Below are positions 49,750-58,141 of a DNA stretch of 64,000 bases, in pieces. Under the pieces are notes generated by a model. The model was not told the origin of the DNA and did not search any database. It saw only the letters and a program-made list of their open reading frames with translations. Within the stretch, counting starts at the first letter, position 1. The number at the start of each line of letters is the position of its first letter. A program made the position numbers and the translations under genes. Source of the DNA: Streptomyces cinerochromogenes (lineage in GTDB: Bacteria > Actinomycetota > Actinomycetes > Streptomycetales > Streptomycetaceae); assembly GCF_014648635.1 (NCBI RefSeq), contig NZ_BMRM01000013.1:227321-291320 (forward strand), read 5' to 3'.

Positions 49750-50904
49750 TCAGGTGCGCTCCGCGCCGTCTTCCGGGGCACCCGGCGAGGCGGGCGGGGA
49801 GGCCGTACCCGGCGCCGGAACGGCCGAGGCCGCACCGGACTGACCCGCCCACGGCGAGCCACCAGCCGCACCCACCCCCGGCTGACCCGCCCACGGCGGC
49901 GTCGTGGGGATGGTGGCTGCCGGGTGGGCCGGCCAGGCGGACGGTGTCGCGCTGACGTACGGGTACGCCATGACGAAGCCGGGCGGCTGCGGCACGGGCT
50001 GCGGGGCCGGGGCCGTGCGTTCCAGCCGGCGGCGGCGCAGCCACCACGCCACGGCCGCCGTGTACAGCGCGATGGCCGGCACGTCGAGCGCGACCAGCTG
50101 CCAGCCGGCGTCGGCGGCGGTCTCGTCGCTGTCGAGTCCGCCCACGACGGCGGCCGCGACGCCGAAGGAGAAGAGGTTGTTGACCGTGTGCAGGGCGATG
50201 GACGCCTCGAGTCCGCCCGTCCGCCAGGTCAGCCAGCCCGCGGCCAGCGCGAACACCACCAGGTCGGCGAAGCCCCAGGGAGTGCCGAGGCCGTGCGCGG
50301 CGGCGAACAGGACGGCCTGGGGCAGGATCGCGGCCCACGGGGAGCGCAGGAACGCACCGGCGGTCTGCGTCAGCCAGCCGCGGAACACGTACTCCTCGGC
50401 GGCGGCCTGCACCGGCACGAGCAGCACCAGCATGGCGAGGGCCCGCGCGAAGGCCGGCCACCCCACCCACTGGCTCTCCGGCCCGCCGTCCGCGGGCAGC
50501 AGGAACACACCGGCCATCGACAGGCCCAGGACCGGTACGGCGGTCAGCACGCACAGCAGCAGCCAGCGCCACCTCAGCCGCCCGGTCACGGAGGAGACCG
50601 TGCCGGCCGGGCGCTTGCCGATCCAGCGGACCGTCAGCAGCACGACGGGTATGCCCACCGCGATCGAGAGCAGGTCGAGGGCGGTGCCCGACACGGGGCC
50701 GAACTCCGGCCAGCCGTCGGCGTCTTCCCGGTATCCCATGGCCAGGCCCAGGACCGTGGTCAGGACCATGAGGGCGACCAGCGCGACCACGTAGGTCACC
50801 GCCACGACCAGGGTCCCCAGCAGGGGACGCCACCAGCCGTAGCGCGGGGAGAGCCTGGCCAGGCGGTGGTACGGGAGCTGCTCGGCGAGCTGTGGCTGTG
50901 TCAT
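49750..50904 (-). CDS. CPBP-family intramembrane metalloprotease
   Basis: A 384-residue membrane protein with about seven to eight transmembrane helices. The CPBP/Abi motifs are present: EEYVFRGWL, FAAAHGLGTPWGF with a metal-ligand His, and LHTVNN. These form the intramembrane metalloprotease site of the Rce1-like family. A Pro/Ala/Gly-rich cytoplasmic tail of about 90 residues (PPWAGQPGVGAAGGSPWAGQ, with the PWAGQ unit repeated) extends from the C-terminus. The ATG at 50904 fits the first helix, and an upstream ATG would add residues without similarity. Divergent from the sensor kinase gene. Substrate unknown. Confidence 0.88.
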   Translation of the reverse strand: MTQPQLAEQLPYHRLARLSPRYGWWRPLLGTLVVAVTYVVALVALMVLTTVLGLAMGYREDADGWPEFGPVSGTALDLLSIAVGIPVVLLTVRWIGKRPAGTVSSVTGRLRWRWLLLCVLTAVPVLGLSMAGVFLLPADGGPESQWVGWPAFARALAMLVLLVPVQAAAEEYVFRGWLTQTAGAFLRSPWAAILPQAVLFAAAHGLGTPWGFADLVVFALAAGWLTWRTGGLEASIALHTVNNLFSFGVAAAVVGGLDSDETAADAGWQLVALDVPAIALYTAAVAWWLRRRRLERTAPAPQPVPQPPGFVMAYPYVSATPSAWPAHPAATIPTTPPWAGQPGVGAAGGSPWAGQSGAASAVPAPGTASPPASPGAPEDGAERT

Positions 50905-51041
50905 GCCGCAAGACTGCCAAAGGCACGCGGGCCCGCCATCGGCCCGGGGCACGAACGGCGTCTCTATCTCCGGGTGGGGACGGGCCTCCCCCTCAGGTCC
51001 GGTGCCGGCCGCACGGGGCGGCCTCTACGCTCGTCGGCGAG

Positions 51042-53384
51042 ATGGAGACGCTACGCAACTGGCTGCTGCCCCTGCTGCTCGCGACCGGGCAGGGCGCCCT
51101 CATGTGGCCCGGGGTGGGCCCCGACAGCCCGCCCGGTGCCCCGGCCCTGTTCGGCGTGGTGGCCGCGCTGACCCTGGAGACGGCCGCGCTGGGGTGGCGC
51201 CGCACCGCCCCGGTACGGGCGCTGGCCTGGACCCTGGGTGCCGCGGTGCTGGGCTCGCTCGCCTGGCCGGACGGCTACCTGGCCCTCGGCCCGCTGATCG
51301 CCCTGTACTCCGTCGCCGTCCGCTGCCCCGTGCCGGTGACGGTGCGGGCCGTGGCCGCCGGGGTGGGTGTCGAGTGGGTGCTGGCCGCCGTGCTGTGGGA
51401 GTCGCGGGCCGCGGTGCTGTCCGACATGGCGATCGCACTCGGTGTGTACCTGCTGTGCGCGGGGTTCGGCGAGGCACGGCGGCAGTGGCTCACCGGCCGG
51501 CTCACCGCGGCCCGGCGGCTGGCCGGGGCGGAGCACACCCGTCGGCTGGCGGGCGACCAGGAGCGCCGGCGGCTGGCCCGCGAGCTGCACGATGTGAGCG
51601 CCCACCACCTCACCTCGGTCGTGGTGACCGTCGACGCCGCGCACCGGCTCCAGGACAGCAGGCCCGATCTGGCCGCGGAGGCGCTGTCGTTCGCGGAGCG
51701 CACCGGCACCGAGACCCTGACGGCGCTGCAGCGGCTGGTGGGGCTGCTGCGGGACACCGACCGGCCCGGCCACGGGCCGATGAGCGGTCGGATCGAGGAA
51801 CTGGTCGCCGGTTTCGGCCGGCTGGGCCGCCCGGTCACCGCGCGGATCCCCGCCGGCCTGGCCGGCCCCTCGGCCGAGGCGATCCACGGCATCGTCCGCG
51901 AGGCCCTCACCAACGCGCTGCGGTACGCCCCGGGCGCCGCCTGCCGGGTGATCGTCCGGCGGGCGGACGGTCTGCTCGAACTGACCGTGGAGAACGCGCC
52001 GCCGCGCACCGCGTCGCAGGCTGCCGGGGGTCTGGGCGCGGGGCACGGCCTGACCGGGATGCGGGAGCGGGCCGCCGCGGCCGGAGGCGAACTGACCGCC
52101 GAGCCCACCCGGGAGGGCGGCTGGCGGGTGCGCGCGACGCTCCCCGACGGCGCCGAACCGGGGTCGCACGAGCCGGGCCGGCGGCGTGACGTGCTGCGCG
52201 AGCAGCGGCTCGCCGACCCCGCGCTGGCGCTGGCCGCGATGATCCTGCCCGTCTCGTTCGCGCTGGCGCTCACGGAGGACTGGTCGGCCGCCGCCCGGCG
52301 TGCCGCGCTGCCGGCGCTGCTGCTCGTCTGCGGACTGCTGGTGCTGCACGCGCTGCCCCTGCTGTGGCGCAGACGGGCTCCGTGGACCGTCCTCGGCGCG
52401 GTGCTCGCCACGGCCTCGCTGGGGCCGGCGGCCGTCGTCGCCTGCCATGTGCCGTCCCGGGTCACGGAGTTCCTCGTCCTGGGGACGCTCGTGGAGACGC
52501 TGGCGGTGTACGCGGTCGCCGGGTACGGGCAGGGGCCCGGGCGCACCTGGCCGGCGCCCGCCGCGGCGACGCTCGTGACGGCCTGTGCCGTGACGGCGAT
52601 GTCCTGCGCGGACGGTTCGGTGGGGGATGAGCCGGTGGGTCCGGGCGGCGCCGTCCTGCTGGCCTTCCTGCTGTCCGTCCCGCTGGCACCGGTGTTCACC
52701 GCAGTGTGGGGGGCCGGTCTGTTCGTGCGGCGGCGCCGGCTGCGTGCCCTGGCGTACGACGACTTCGCTTTCGCCGCCTCGATGTGGCAGGCGGACCGGG
52801 CCGCGGAGGCCGAACGGCAGCGGCTGGCGGCCACGTTGCGCGACGCCGTGCTGGAGCACACGCGGGCGCTGGTCGCCGCCGCCCGGCGGGGTGACCTGGC
52901 GGAGGTGGCGGACACGGCCAGGGCGGCGCTGGCGGCGATGCGGGAGATGCTGCACGGCCTGGGCGGTTCCGCGGGCGGCGGTGGGGGGCCCGGCGGCCGG
53001 CTCGCTCCGTCGCCGGCCGTCGCCGACCTGGACGCGCTGTGCGGCGCGTTGCGGTCCGCCGACCGTGACGTGCGGGTGCGGGGACTCGTGGAGGCCGCCC
53101 GGGAACTGCCGCCGTCCGTCCAGGTCTCGGTGTACCGGATCGTCGAGGCGGCGCTCGGCGCGGGCGACCTGGGGCCGGCCCGGGTGACCCTGCGGCGGCG
53201 GCGCGGCACCCTGCGGATCACGGTGACGGGGGTCCGGCTCGCCGTCGCGGGCCCGGTCGCCGAGCGCCTGCGGGTGCAGGTCGCCGCGGGTGAGGGGCGG
53301 ATCCTGTGCGAACCGGCCGGTACCCTACGGGTGTCGTTGCCGGTCGGAGTCGTTCCGGCCCCCGTCCAGGAGGTGTCCCCGTAG
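51042..53384 (+). CDS. Tandem sensor histidine kinase, second half degenerate
   Basis: A 780-residue protein formed of two NarL-system kinase units. The first (1 to ~385) has about five membrane helices, a HisKA_3 box RRRLARELHDVSAHHLTS with the phospho-accepting H183, and an ATPase domain with REALTNALRYA and GHGLTGMRERAAAAGG. The second (from ~390) repeats the plan with membrane helices (390-560) and RQRLAATLRDAVLEHTRAL, where the His is replaced by R600. Its N-box reads YRIVEAALGAG without Asn. The second unit therefore cannot autophosphorylate or bind ATP normally and is probably a sensor or dimerisation module. The stop overlaps the region before the regulator gene, so kinase and regulator are coupled. 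Confidence 0.9.
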   Translation: METLRNWLLPLLLATGQGALMWPGVGPDSPPGAPALFGVVAALTLETAALGWRRTAPVRALAWTLGAAVLGSLAWPDGYLALGPLIALYSVAVRCPVPVTVRAVAAGVGVEWVLAAVLWESRAAVLSDMAIALGVYLLCAGFGEARRQWLTGRLTAARRLAGAEHTRRLAGDQERRRLARELHDVSAHHLTSVVVTVDAAHRLQDSRPDLAAEALSFAERTGTETLTALQRLVGLLRDTDRPGHGPMSGRIEELVAGFGRLGRPVTARIPAGLAGPSAEAIHGIVREALTNALRYAPGAACRVIVRRADGLLELTVENAPPRTASQAAGGLGAGHGLTGMRERAAAAGGELTAEPTREGGWRVRATLPDGAEPGSHEPGRRRDVLREQRLADPALALAAMILPVSFALALTEDWSAAARRAALPALLLVCGLLVLHALPLLWRRRAPWTVLGAVLATASLGPAAVVACHVPSRVTEFLVLGTLVETLAVYAVAGYGQGPGRTWPAPAAATLVTACAVTAMSCADGSVGDEPVGPGGAVLLAFLLSVPLAPVFTAVWGAGLFVRRRRLRALAYDDFAFAASMWQADRAAEAERQRLAATLRDAVLEHTRALVAAARRGDLAEVADTARAALAAMREMLHGLGGSAGGGGGPGGRLAPSPAVADLDALCGALRSADRDVRVRGLVEAARELPPSVQVSVYRIVEAALGAGDLGPARVTLRRRRGTLRITVTGVRLAVAGPVAERLRVQVAAGEGRILCEPAGTLRVSLPVGVVPAPVQEVSP

Positions 53385-53389
53385 TACGC

Positions 53390-54049
53390 GTGATCGTCGT
53401 GGACGACCAGGCCGTGGTCCGGGCCGGATTCGCCGCCATCGTGGCCGCCGAGCCCGATCTGACCGTGGTGGCCGAGGCCGGCGACGGGGCGACGGCGGTG
53501 TCGCTCGCCGCCGAGGAGAAGCCCGACGTCGTCCTGATGGACATCCGGATGCCGGGCATGGACGGCCTCACCGCGACCCGGCTGATCACCACGCCGGCCG
53601 ACGGGCCGCGGGTGCTGGTACTCACCACGTTCGACCTGGACGAGTACGTGTACGAGGCGCTGCGCGCCGGGGCGTCCGGGTTCCTGCTGAAGGACGCCCG
53701 GCCCGAGGAGCTGCTGTCCGCGATCCGGGTGGTCGCGGCCGGCGACGGCATCCTGGCGCCCGCCGTGACCCGCCGCCTCATCGACACCTTCGCCCGCGGT
53801 GCCCCGCCCCCGTCCCCGGCCGCCGGCCCCCTCGGCCGGCTCACGCAGCGGGAACGCGAGGTCCTGCTGAAGATCGCCTCCGGGCTGACCAACGCCGAGA
53901 TCGGCGCCGAACTCGGCGTCACCACGGGCACGGTCAAGAGCCATGTGAACGCCCTGCTGTCCAAGCTCGGGCTGCGCGACCGGGTCCAGGCCACGATCCT
54001 CGCCTACGAGACCGGTCTGATCAGCCCGGGCGGTGTCCCGCGCGGCTGA
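53390..54049 (+). CDS. NarL/LuxR-type response regulator
   Basis: A 219-residue regulator. The receiver domain has VVDDQAVVRAGF, the phospho-acceptor Asp in VVLMDIRMPGMDG, and LLKDARPEEL with the conserved Lys. The C-terminal LuxR helix-turn-helix reads LTQREREVLLKIASGLTNAE and VTTGTVKSHVNALLSKLGL. It should bind DNA after phosphorylation by the kinase immediately upstream (gap of 5 bases). The GTG at 53390 is chosen because it opens the receiver fold directly. AGGAGG lies 16 bases before it, which is far, and another GTG at 53306 would add 28 residues overlapping the kinase gene. The target genes are not evident; none of the flanking genes has an obvious site. Confidence 0.92.
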   Translation: MIVVDDQAVVRAGFAAIVAAEPDLTVVAEAGDGATAVSLAAEEKPDVVLMDIRMPGMDGLTATRLITTPADGPRVLVLTTFDLDEYVYEALRAGASGFLLKDARPEELLSAIRVVAAGDGILAPAVTRRLIDTFARGAPPPSPAAGPLGRLTQREREVLLKIASGLTNAEIGAELGVTTGTVKSHVNALLSKLGLRDRVQATILAYETGLISPGGVPRG

Positions 54050-54134
54050 CCGCGTACCGGCCCGCACCGGGCCGGTCGAGCTCGATGTCCGTTGCCCGCC
54101 GGTGTTCCCCCCGGCCCTCGGCTGGGATGGGGGC

Positions 54135-54884
54135 ATGAAGTCACGAACGGAACTGCGGGGCAGGACGGCACTGGTCACCGGCGGCAGCCGGGGCATCGGC
54201 GCGGCGACGGCACGGCGGCTGGCGCGGGAGGGCGCGGACGTGGCCGTGACCTATGTGCACGGCAAGGACGCGGCCGACGACGTCGTACGGGACATCGAGG
54301 CGATGGGGCGGCGGGCGGTGGCCCTGCGCGCGGACTCCGCGGACGCGGCGGAGGCGGCGGGCGCGGTACGGCGCGCGGCGGAGGAACTGGGCGGGCTGGA
54401 CGTGCTGGTGGGCAACGCGGCCATGGGGGTGATGGCGCCGCTGGAGAGCCTGTCCCTCGCCGACGTCGACCGGCTGCTCGCGGTGAACGTGCGCGGCGTG
54501 TTCCTGGCCGCCCAGGCCGCCGCCGCGCTCATGGGATCCGGCGGCCGGATCATCACCGTGGGCAGCTGTGTCGCCGCGCGGGTGCCGGGGCCGGGGGCCA
54601 CGCTGTACGCGATGAGCAAGTCGGCCGTCGTCGGCCTGACGAAGGCCCTGGCGCGGGAGCTGGCCGGGCGCGGCATCACGGCGAACGTCGTGCATCCGGG
54701 ACCGACCGACACCGACATGAACCCCGCGGACGGCCCGTACGCGTCGGACCAGGCGGCCATGACCGCGCTGGGCCGCTACGGCACGGCCGAGGAGGTGGCC
54801 TCCACGGTGGCGTTCCTCGCGGGGCCGGAGGCCGCGTACGTGACGGGCGCGGAGTTCTCGGTGGACGGCGGGTACGGCGCGTGA
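54135..54884 (+). CDS. SDR-family oxidoreductase
   Basis: A 249-residue short-chain dehydrogenase: TGGSRGIGAATARRL binds the cofactor, GNAAMG replaces NNAG, VGSCVAA and YAMSK supply the Ser/Tyr/Lys catalytic residues, and it ends EFSVDGGYGA. Similar to 3-oxoacyl-ACP reductase FabG-type and glucose-dehydrogenase-like SDRs. The ATG at 54135 follows GGGATGGGGG. It stands alone between the response regulator and a YihY-type gene. Its last 36 bases are repeated in degenerate form right after the stop, and the repeat forms a hairpin. Substrate unknown. Confidence 0.92.
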   Translation: MKSRTELRGRTALVTGGSRGIGAATARRLAREGADVAVTYVHGKDAADDVVRDIEAMGRRAVALRADSADAAEAAGAVRRAAEELGGLDVLVGNAAMGVMAPLESLSLADVDRLLAVNVRGVFLAAQAAAALMGSGGRIITVGSCVAARVPGPGATLYAMSKSAVVGLTKALARELAGRGITANVVHPGPTDTDMNPADGPYASDQAAMTALGRYGTAEEVASTVAFLAGPEAAYVTGAEFSVDGGYGA

Positions 54885-54891
54885 GGGGCGC

Positions 54892-54919
54892 GGAGTACCC
54901 GGTCGAGGGCGGGTACTCC
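54892..54919. terminator. Hairpin terminator between convergent SDR and YihY-type genes
   Basis: GGAGTACCC and GGGTACTCC form a perfect 9-bp stem with a 10-base loop, GGTCGAGGGC. The hairpin lies inside a degenerate 36-bp copy (54890-54925) of the 3' end of the SDR gene (54849-54884). Confidence 0.75.
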
Positions 54920-54956
54920 GCGTGACGGGCCGGGGAGGATCCGCGCGGCGGGCCCG

Positions 54957-56021
54957 TCAGGGTTCGTCCAGGCGGCGCAGGTCCTCCTCGTCCCACTTCC
55001 TGGTGTCGCGGGGCTGGGTGTAGGGCTCGGCCTGGGGCGGGTGGCCGCCGGCGATGGCCCGTTGCCGTACGGCCTCCGCGTCGAACTCCAGGCCCAGCAG
55101 GATGGCCAGGTTGGTGATCCACAGCCAGACCAGGAAGACGATGACGCCGGCCATGGTGCCGTAGGTCTTGTTGTACGAGGCGAAGTTGGCGACGTAGAAC
55201 GCGAAGCCGGCGGAGGCGGCCATCCAGATCAGCAGGGCGAGGACGCTGCCCGGGGTGACCCACCGGAAGCCTTTGACCTTGGCGTTCGGGGTCGCCCAGT
55301 ACAGGATGGCGATCATCACGGTGACGAGCAGGACCAGCACCGGCCACTTGGCGATCGACCAGGCGGTCAGAGCGGTGTCGCCGAGCCCGATGGCCTGCCC
55401 GGCGCGGCGGGCCAGACCGCCGGTGAAGACCACGATCAGCGCGCTCGCCACGGCGAGGACCATCAGCACGACGGTGACGCCGACCCGTACCGGCAGGATC
55501 TTCCACACCGGGCGGCCCTCGGGCATGTCGTAGACGGCGTTGGCGGCGCGCATGAACGCGGCCACGTAGCCGGACGCCGACCACACGGCGAGCACGAGGC
55601 CGACGAGGGCCACGACCGAGCCGACGCCGGCGCCGTTGCGCAGTTGCTCCACGGCCCGGGTGATGATGTCCCGGGCGGGGCCGGGCGCGAGGTTCCGCAG
55701 GTTGGCCAGCACCCGGTCGGTGGCCGAGCGGCCGGCGACGGCCAGCAGGGAGACCAGGACCAGCAGGGCGGGGAACAGGGACAGGACGGCGTAGTAGGTG
55801 AGCGCCGCGGCCCGGTCGGTCAGTTCGTCGTCCCGGAACTCGTGCAGGGCGCCCCGGAACACCGCGGCCCACGCCCGCCGGGGCAGTTTCGCCGGGGTGT
55901 CCGGTGCGCGCCGCTCGACGTCCGGGGCGGGACCGGCCTCGTCCGGGTCCGGGATGTGCGGCTCCGGGGTCTCGTCGGCGGCCTGCCGGTGGTGCAGCCG
56001 GGGTACGTGCAGCTTCGCCAT
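54957..56021 (-). CDS. YihY/BrkB-family inner-membrane protein
   Basis: A 354-residue membrane protein with about six helices. The family is recognised from ELTDRAAALTYYAVLSLFPALL, VVALVGLVLAVWSASGY, VTPGSVLALLIWMAASAGFAFYVANF and YNKTYGTMAGVIVFLVWLWI. A charged N-terminal tail (DETPEPHIPDPDEAGPAPD) and a charged C-terminal tail flank the core. The role of YihY proteins is not settled; older names such as ribonuclease BN are wrong. The ATG at 56021 removes a long shadow extension. It is downstream of the DHA2 transporter in the same direction with a 48-base gap, so they may be co-transcribed. Confidence 0.92.
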   Translation of the reverse strand: MAKLHVPRLHHRQAADETPEPHIPDPDEAGPAPDVERRAPDTPAKLPRRAWAAVFRGALHEFRDDELTDRAAALTYYAVLSLFPALLVLVSLLAVAGRSATDRVLANLRNLAPGPARDIITRAVEQLRNGAGVGSVVALVGLVLAVWSASGYVAAFMRAANAVYDMPEGRPVWKILPVRVGVTVVLMVLAVASALIVVFTGGLARRAGQAIGLGDTALTAWSIAKWPVLVLLVTVMIAILYWATPNAKVKGFRWVTPGSVLALLIWMAASAGFAFYVANFASYNKTYGTMAGVIVFLVWLWITNLAILLGLEFDAEAVRQRAIAGGHPPQAEPYTQPRDTRKWDEEDLRRLDEP

Positions 56022-56068
56022 ACCGGCCGGGTATCCCCGCCGGGCGGCTTCAAGCCCCGGTGTGCGGT

Positions 56069-57634
56069 TCAGTCCCCGGTCCGGCGGGGGCGCAGCATCA
56101 GGGCCGCGAGCAGCGCGGTACCGGCGAGGCCGGCGGCGGCGATGGCGGTCACGGCGGTGAATCCGCGGTCGTAGGCGTGCCGGCCGGCCTCCCGCAGGGC
56201 GTCGGCGGTGCGGGCGGGCAGGTGCGGGGCCAGGTCCTCCATCGCCGCGAAGGACTTCTCGGCGGTGGCCCGGTCCCCGCCGCCGAGTCCGGGGACGGAG
56301 GGCAGGCCGGTGCGGTAGGCGGCGGTCAGTACGGTCCCGAGCACGGCGACGCCGAGGCCGGAGCCGAGTTCGAAGGAGGTCTCCTGGATGGCGGCGGCCT
56401 CGCCGGACCGCTCCGGCTGGGCCGCGCTCATGATGGAGTCCGCGCCGAGGGTCATCACGATGCCGGCGCCGTATCCCGCGCAGAGCAGCGGTACCAGCAG
56501 GGCGCCGTAGCGGCCGGTGTCGCCGGTGAGGGCGATGACGGCCATGGCGGCGGCGAACAGGGCGAGAGCGGCGGTGAGCGACCAGCGGTTGCCCCAGCGG
56601 TTCGCGGCCCACGGTGCCGTCACGGCGCCGACGGCGTTGGCGCCGGCCAGCGGCATCAGGGCGAGTCCGGCGTGCAGCGGGGAGTACCCGCCGACCTGCT
56701 GGAGCCACTGGGTGAGGAAGAACAACAGGGCGACGTAACTGCCGAAGCAGCCGATCACGCACAGGGTCGCGGTGGTGAACCGGCGTTCGCGGAACAGGGA
56801 GAAGTCCAGCAGGGGTTCGGGGATGCGGCGCTGGCGGCGGACGAAGACGTACAGCAGGGCGGTGCCGGCGACGGCGGTGGTGAGGATGACGCCGTCGACG
56901 CCCGCGTGTTCGCCGGCCTGCTTGAGGGCGTAGACCACGCCGGCCAGGCCGGTGACGGAGAGCGCGACGCTGGCGACGTCCCAGCGGCGCGGGAGCGGGT
57001 TGCGGGACTCGGGGATGACCTTGGCGCCGACGGCCAGGATGACGACGATGACGGGGACGTTGATCAGGAAGACCGCGCCCCAGCCCCAGGTCTCGGTGAC
57101 GATCCCGCCGACGAGGGGGCCGATGGTCGCGCCGACGCTGTGGGCGGCGGTCCAGATGCCGATGGCGACGGCCCGTTCCCGGTCGTCGGTGAAGACGACC
57201 CGGATGATCGCCACCGTGGACGCCATGATCATGGCCGCACCGACGCCGAGCGCGGCACGCGCCGCGATCAGCTGTGCGGTGGTCGTGGAGAAGGCGCACG
57301 CCGTGGAGGCGAGGCCGAAGGTGAAGAAGCCGCTGAGCACCATCCGGCGCCGGCCGATCCGGTCGCCGAGCGTGCCGCAGGTCACCAGCAGCGCGGCGAG
57401 GGTGAGGGAGTAGACGTCGACGATCCACAGCAACTGGGCCGGGGAGGGCTCCAGTTCGCGGCTCATGCGGGGTACGGCGACATGCAGAACGGTGAGGTCG
57501 GTCCCGCACAGCAGCAGACTGCCCGAGACCACGGCCAGGACCAGCCAGCGCCGTGCGTGGACACGGGCCGCCTCGTCCGGCTCCGCCGTCCCGTCGTCCG
57601 TACGCGGAACCGCCGGGGCTTCCTTGTGTGACAT
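56069..57634 (-). CDS. DHA2-family (EmrB/QacA-like) MFS drug efflux transporter
   Basis: A 521-residue transporter with 14 predicted helices. Motif A is visible as GTLGDRIGRRRM after the second helix. DVYSLTLAALLVTCG and the DHA2-type motif C region GIWTAAHSVGATIGPLVGG are also present. It should export hydrophobic drugs or dyes in exchange for protons. The ATG at 57634, just before MSHKEAPAVP, gives the family length; the longer frame start overlaps the regulator. It is divergent from an HxlR-type regulator 89 bases away, the usual arrangement of an efflux pump and its repressor. Substrate unknown. Confidence 0.93.
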   Translation of the reverse strand: MSHKEAPAVPRTDDGTAEPDEAARVHARRWLVLAVVSGSLLLCGTDLTVLHVAVPRMSRELEPSPAQLLWIVDVYSLTLAALLVTCGTLGDRIGRRRMVLSGFFTFGLASTACAFSTTTAQLIAARAALGVGAAMIMASTVAIIRVVFTDDRERAVAIGIWTAAHSVGATIGPLVGGIVTETWGWGAVFLINVPVIVVILAVGAKVIPESRNPLPRRWDVASVALSVTGLAGVVYALKQAGEHAGVDGVILTTAVAGTALLYVFVRRQRRIPEPLLDFSLFRERRFTTATLCVIGCFGSYVALLFFLTQWLQQVGGYSPLHAGLALMPLAGANAVGAVTAPWAANRWGNRWSLTAALALFAAAMAVIALTGDTGRYGALLVPLLCAGYGAGIVMTLGADSIMSAAQPERSGEAAAIQETSFELGSGLGVAVLGTVLTAAYRTGLPSVPGLGGGDRATAEKSFAAMEDLAPHLPARTADALREAGRHAYDRGFTAVTAIAAAGLAGTALLAALMLRPRRTGD

Positions 57635-57651
57635 ATCCTCAGTTTCTGGAG

Positions 57652-57674
57652 GTACTGACTCCGGCTGCAAGTAC
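57652..57674. promoter_or_regulatory. Candidate HxlR operator between regulator and efflux pump
   Basis: The inverted repeat GTACT-N13-AGTAC lies in the 89-base divergent intergenic region. HxlR/DUF24 regulators bind short dyads of the GTAC type. Its position would let the regulator block both promoters. Confidence 0.45.
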
Positions 57675-57723
57675 GGTCTTTTCTGTGGCCTAGTGCCACG
57701 CTGTATACCGATGGAGGTCAGCG

Positions 57724-58089
57724 GTGCGTTCGAAGGTCGAGGATTCACCGGATCAGTGCGCCGTCGAGTTCGCGATGGAGATTCTGGGGGGCCGCTGGAA
57801 ACTGGCCATCCTCAAGCAGCTGGTGGCCGGTACCCATCGGTTCGGTGAACTGCGGCGCGCGTTGCCCGGCGTCACCCAGCGCATGCTGACCCGCCAGTTG
57901 CGCGAGTTGGAGGAGGACGGGCTGGTGTCGCGGACGGTGTACCGGGAGGTGCCGCCGCGGGTGGAGTACGCGCTCACCGACGTGGGCCACAGCCTGGACG
58001 CCATCACCGCCGAGCTGGACAAGTGGGGGCACTGGTACCGCGAGCGGGTGCGCGGCGCGGTGCCGTCCGGTTCCCGGCCCGCGGAGTGA
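57724..58089 (+). CDS. HxlR-family winged-helix regulator
   Basis: A 121-residue winged-helix protein of the HxlR/DUF24 family starting at a GTG. CAVEFAMEILGGRWKLAILKQL is the family opening, with a Cys near residue 12 like the redox-sensing Cys of YodB/HypR-type members. HRFGELRRALPGVTQRMLTRQLREL is the recognition part, and PPRVEYALTDVGHSL is the wing. It probably represses the divergent DHA2 transporter and responds to an electrophile or drug. It converges with the LLM monooxygenase gene, with a hairpin between the stops. Confidence 0.92.
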   Translation: MRSKVEDSPDQCAVEFAMEILGGRWKLAILKQLVAGTHRFGELRRALPGVTQRMLTRQLRELEEDGLVSRTVYREVPPRVEYALTDVGHSLDAITAELDKWGHWYRERVRGAVPSGSRPAE

Positions 58090-58112
58090 GGGCGGGAACC
58101 GGACGACTCCCC

Positions 58113-58141
58113 GACCGGACGGCCTTCCGGCCGTGCCGGTC
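58113..58141. terminator. Hairpin terminator between convergent hxlR-type and monooxygenase genes
   Basis: GACCGGACGGCC and GGCCGTGCCGGTC pair over 12 bp with a single bulge and the loop TTCC. It reaches into the stop codon of the leftward monooxygenase gene. Confidence 0.65.

Noticed and set aside
56022..57509. Fusion of the YihY-type protein with a long N-terminal extension
   Set aside because: The extension is an off-frame antisense-like reading of the DHA2 transporter gene. The transporter has 14 helices and motif A in the proper frame.
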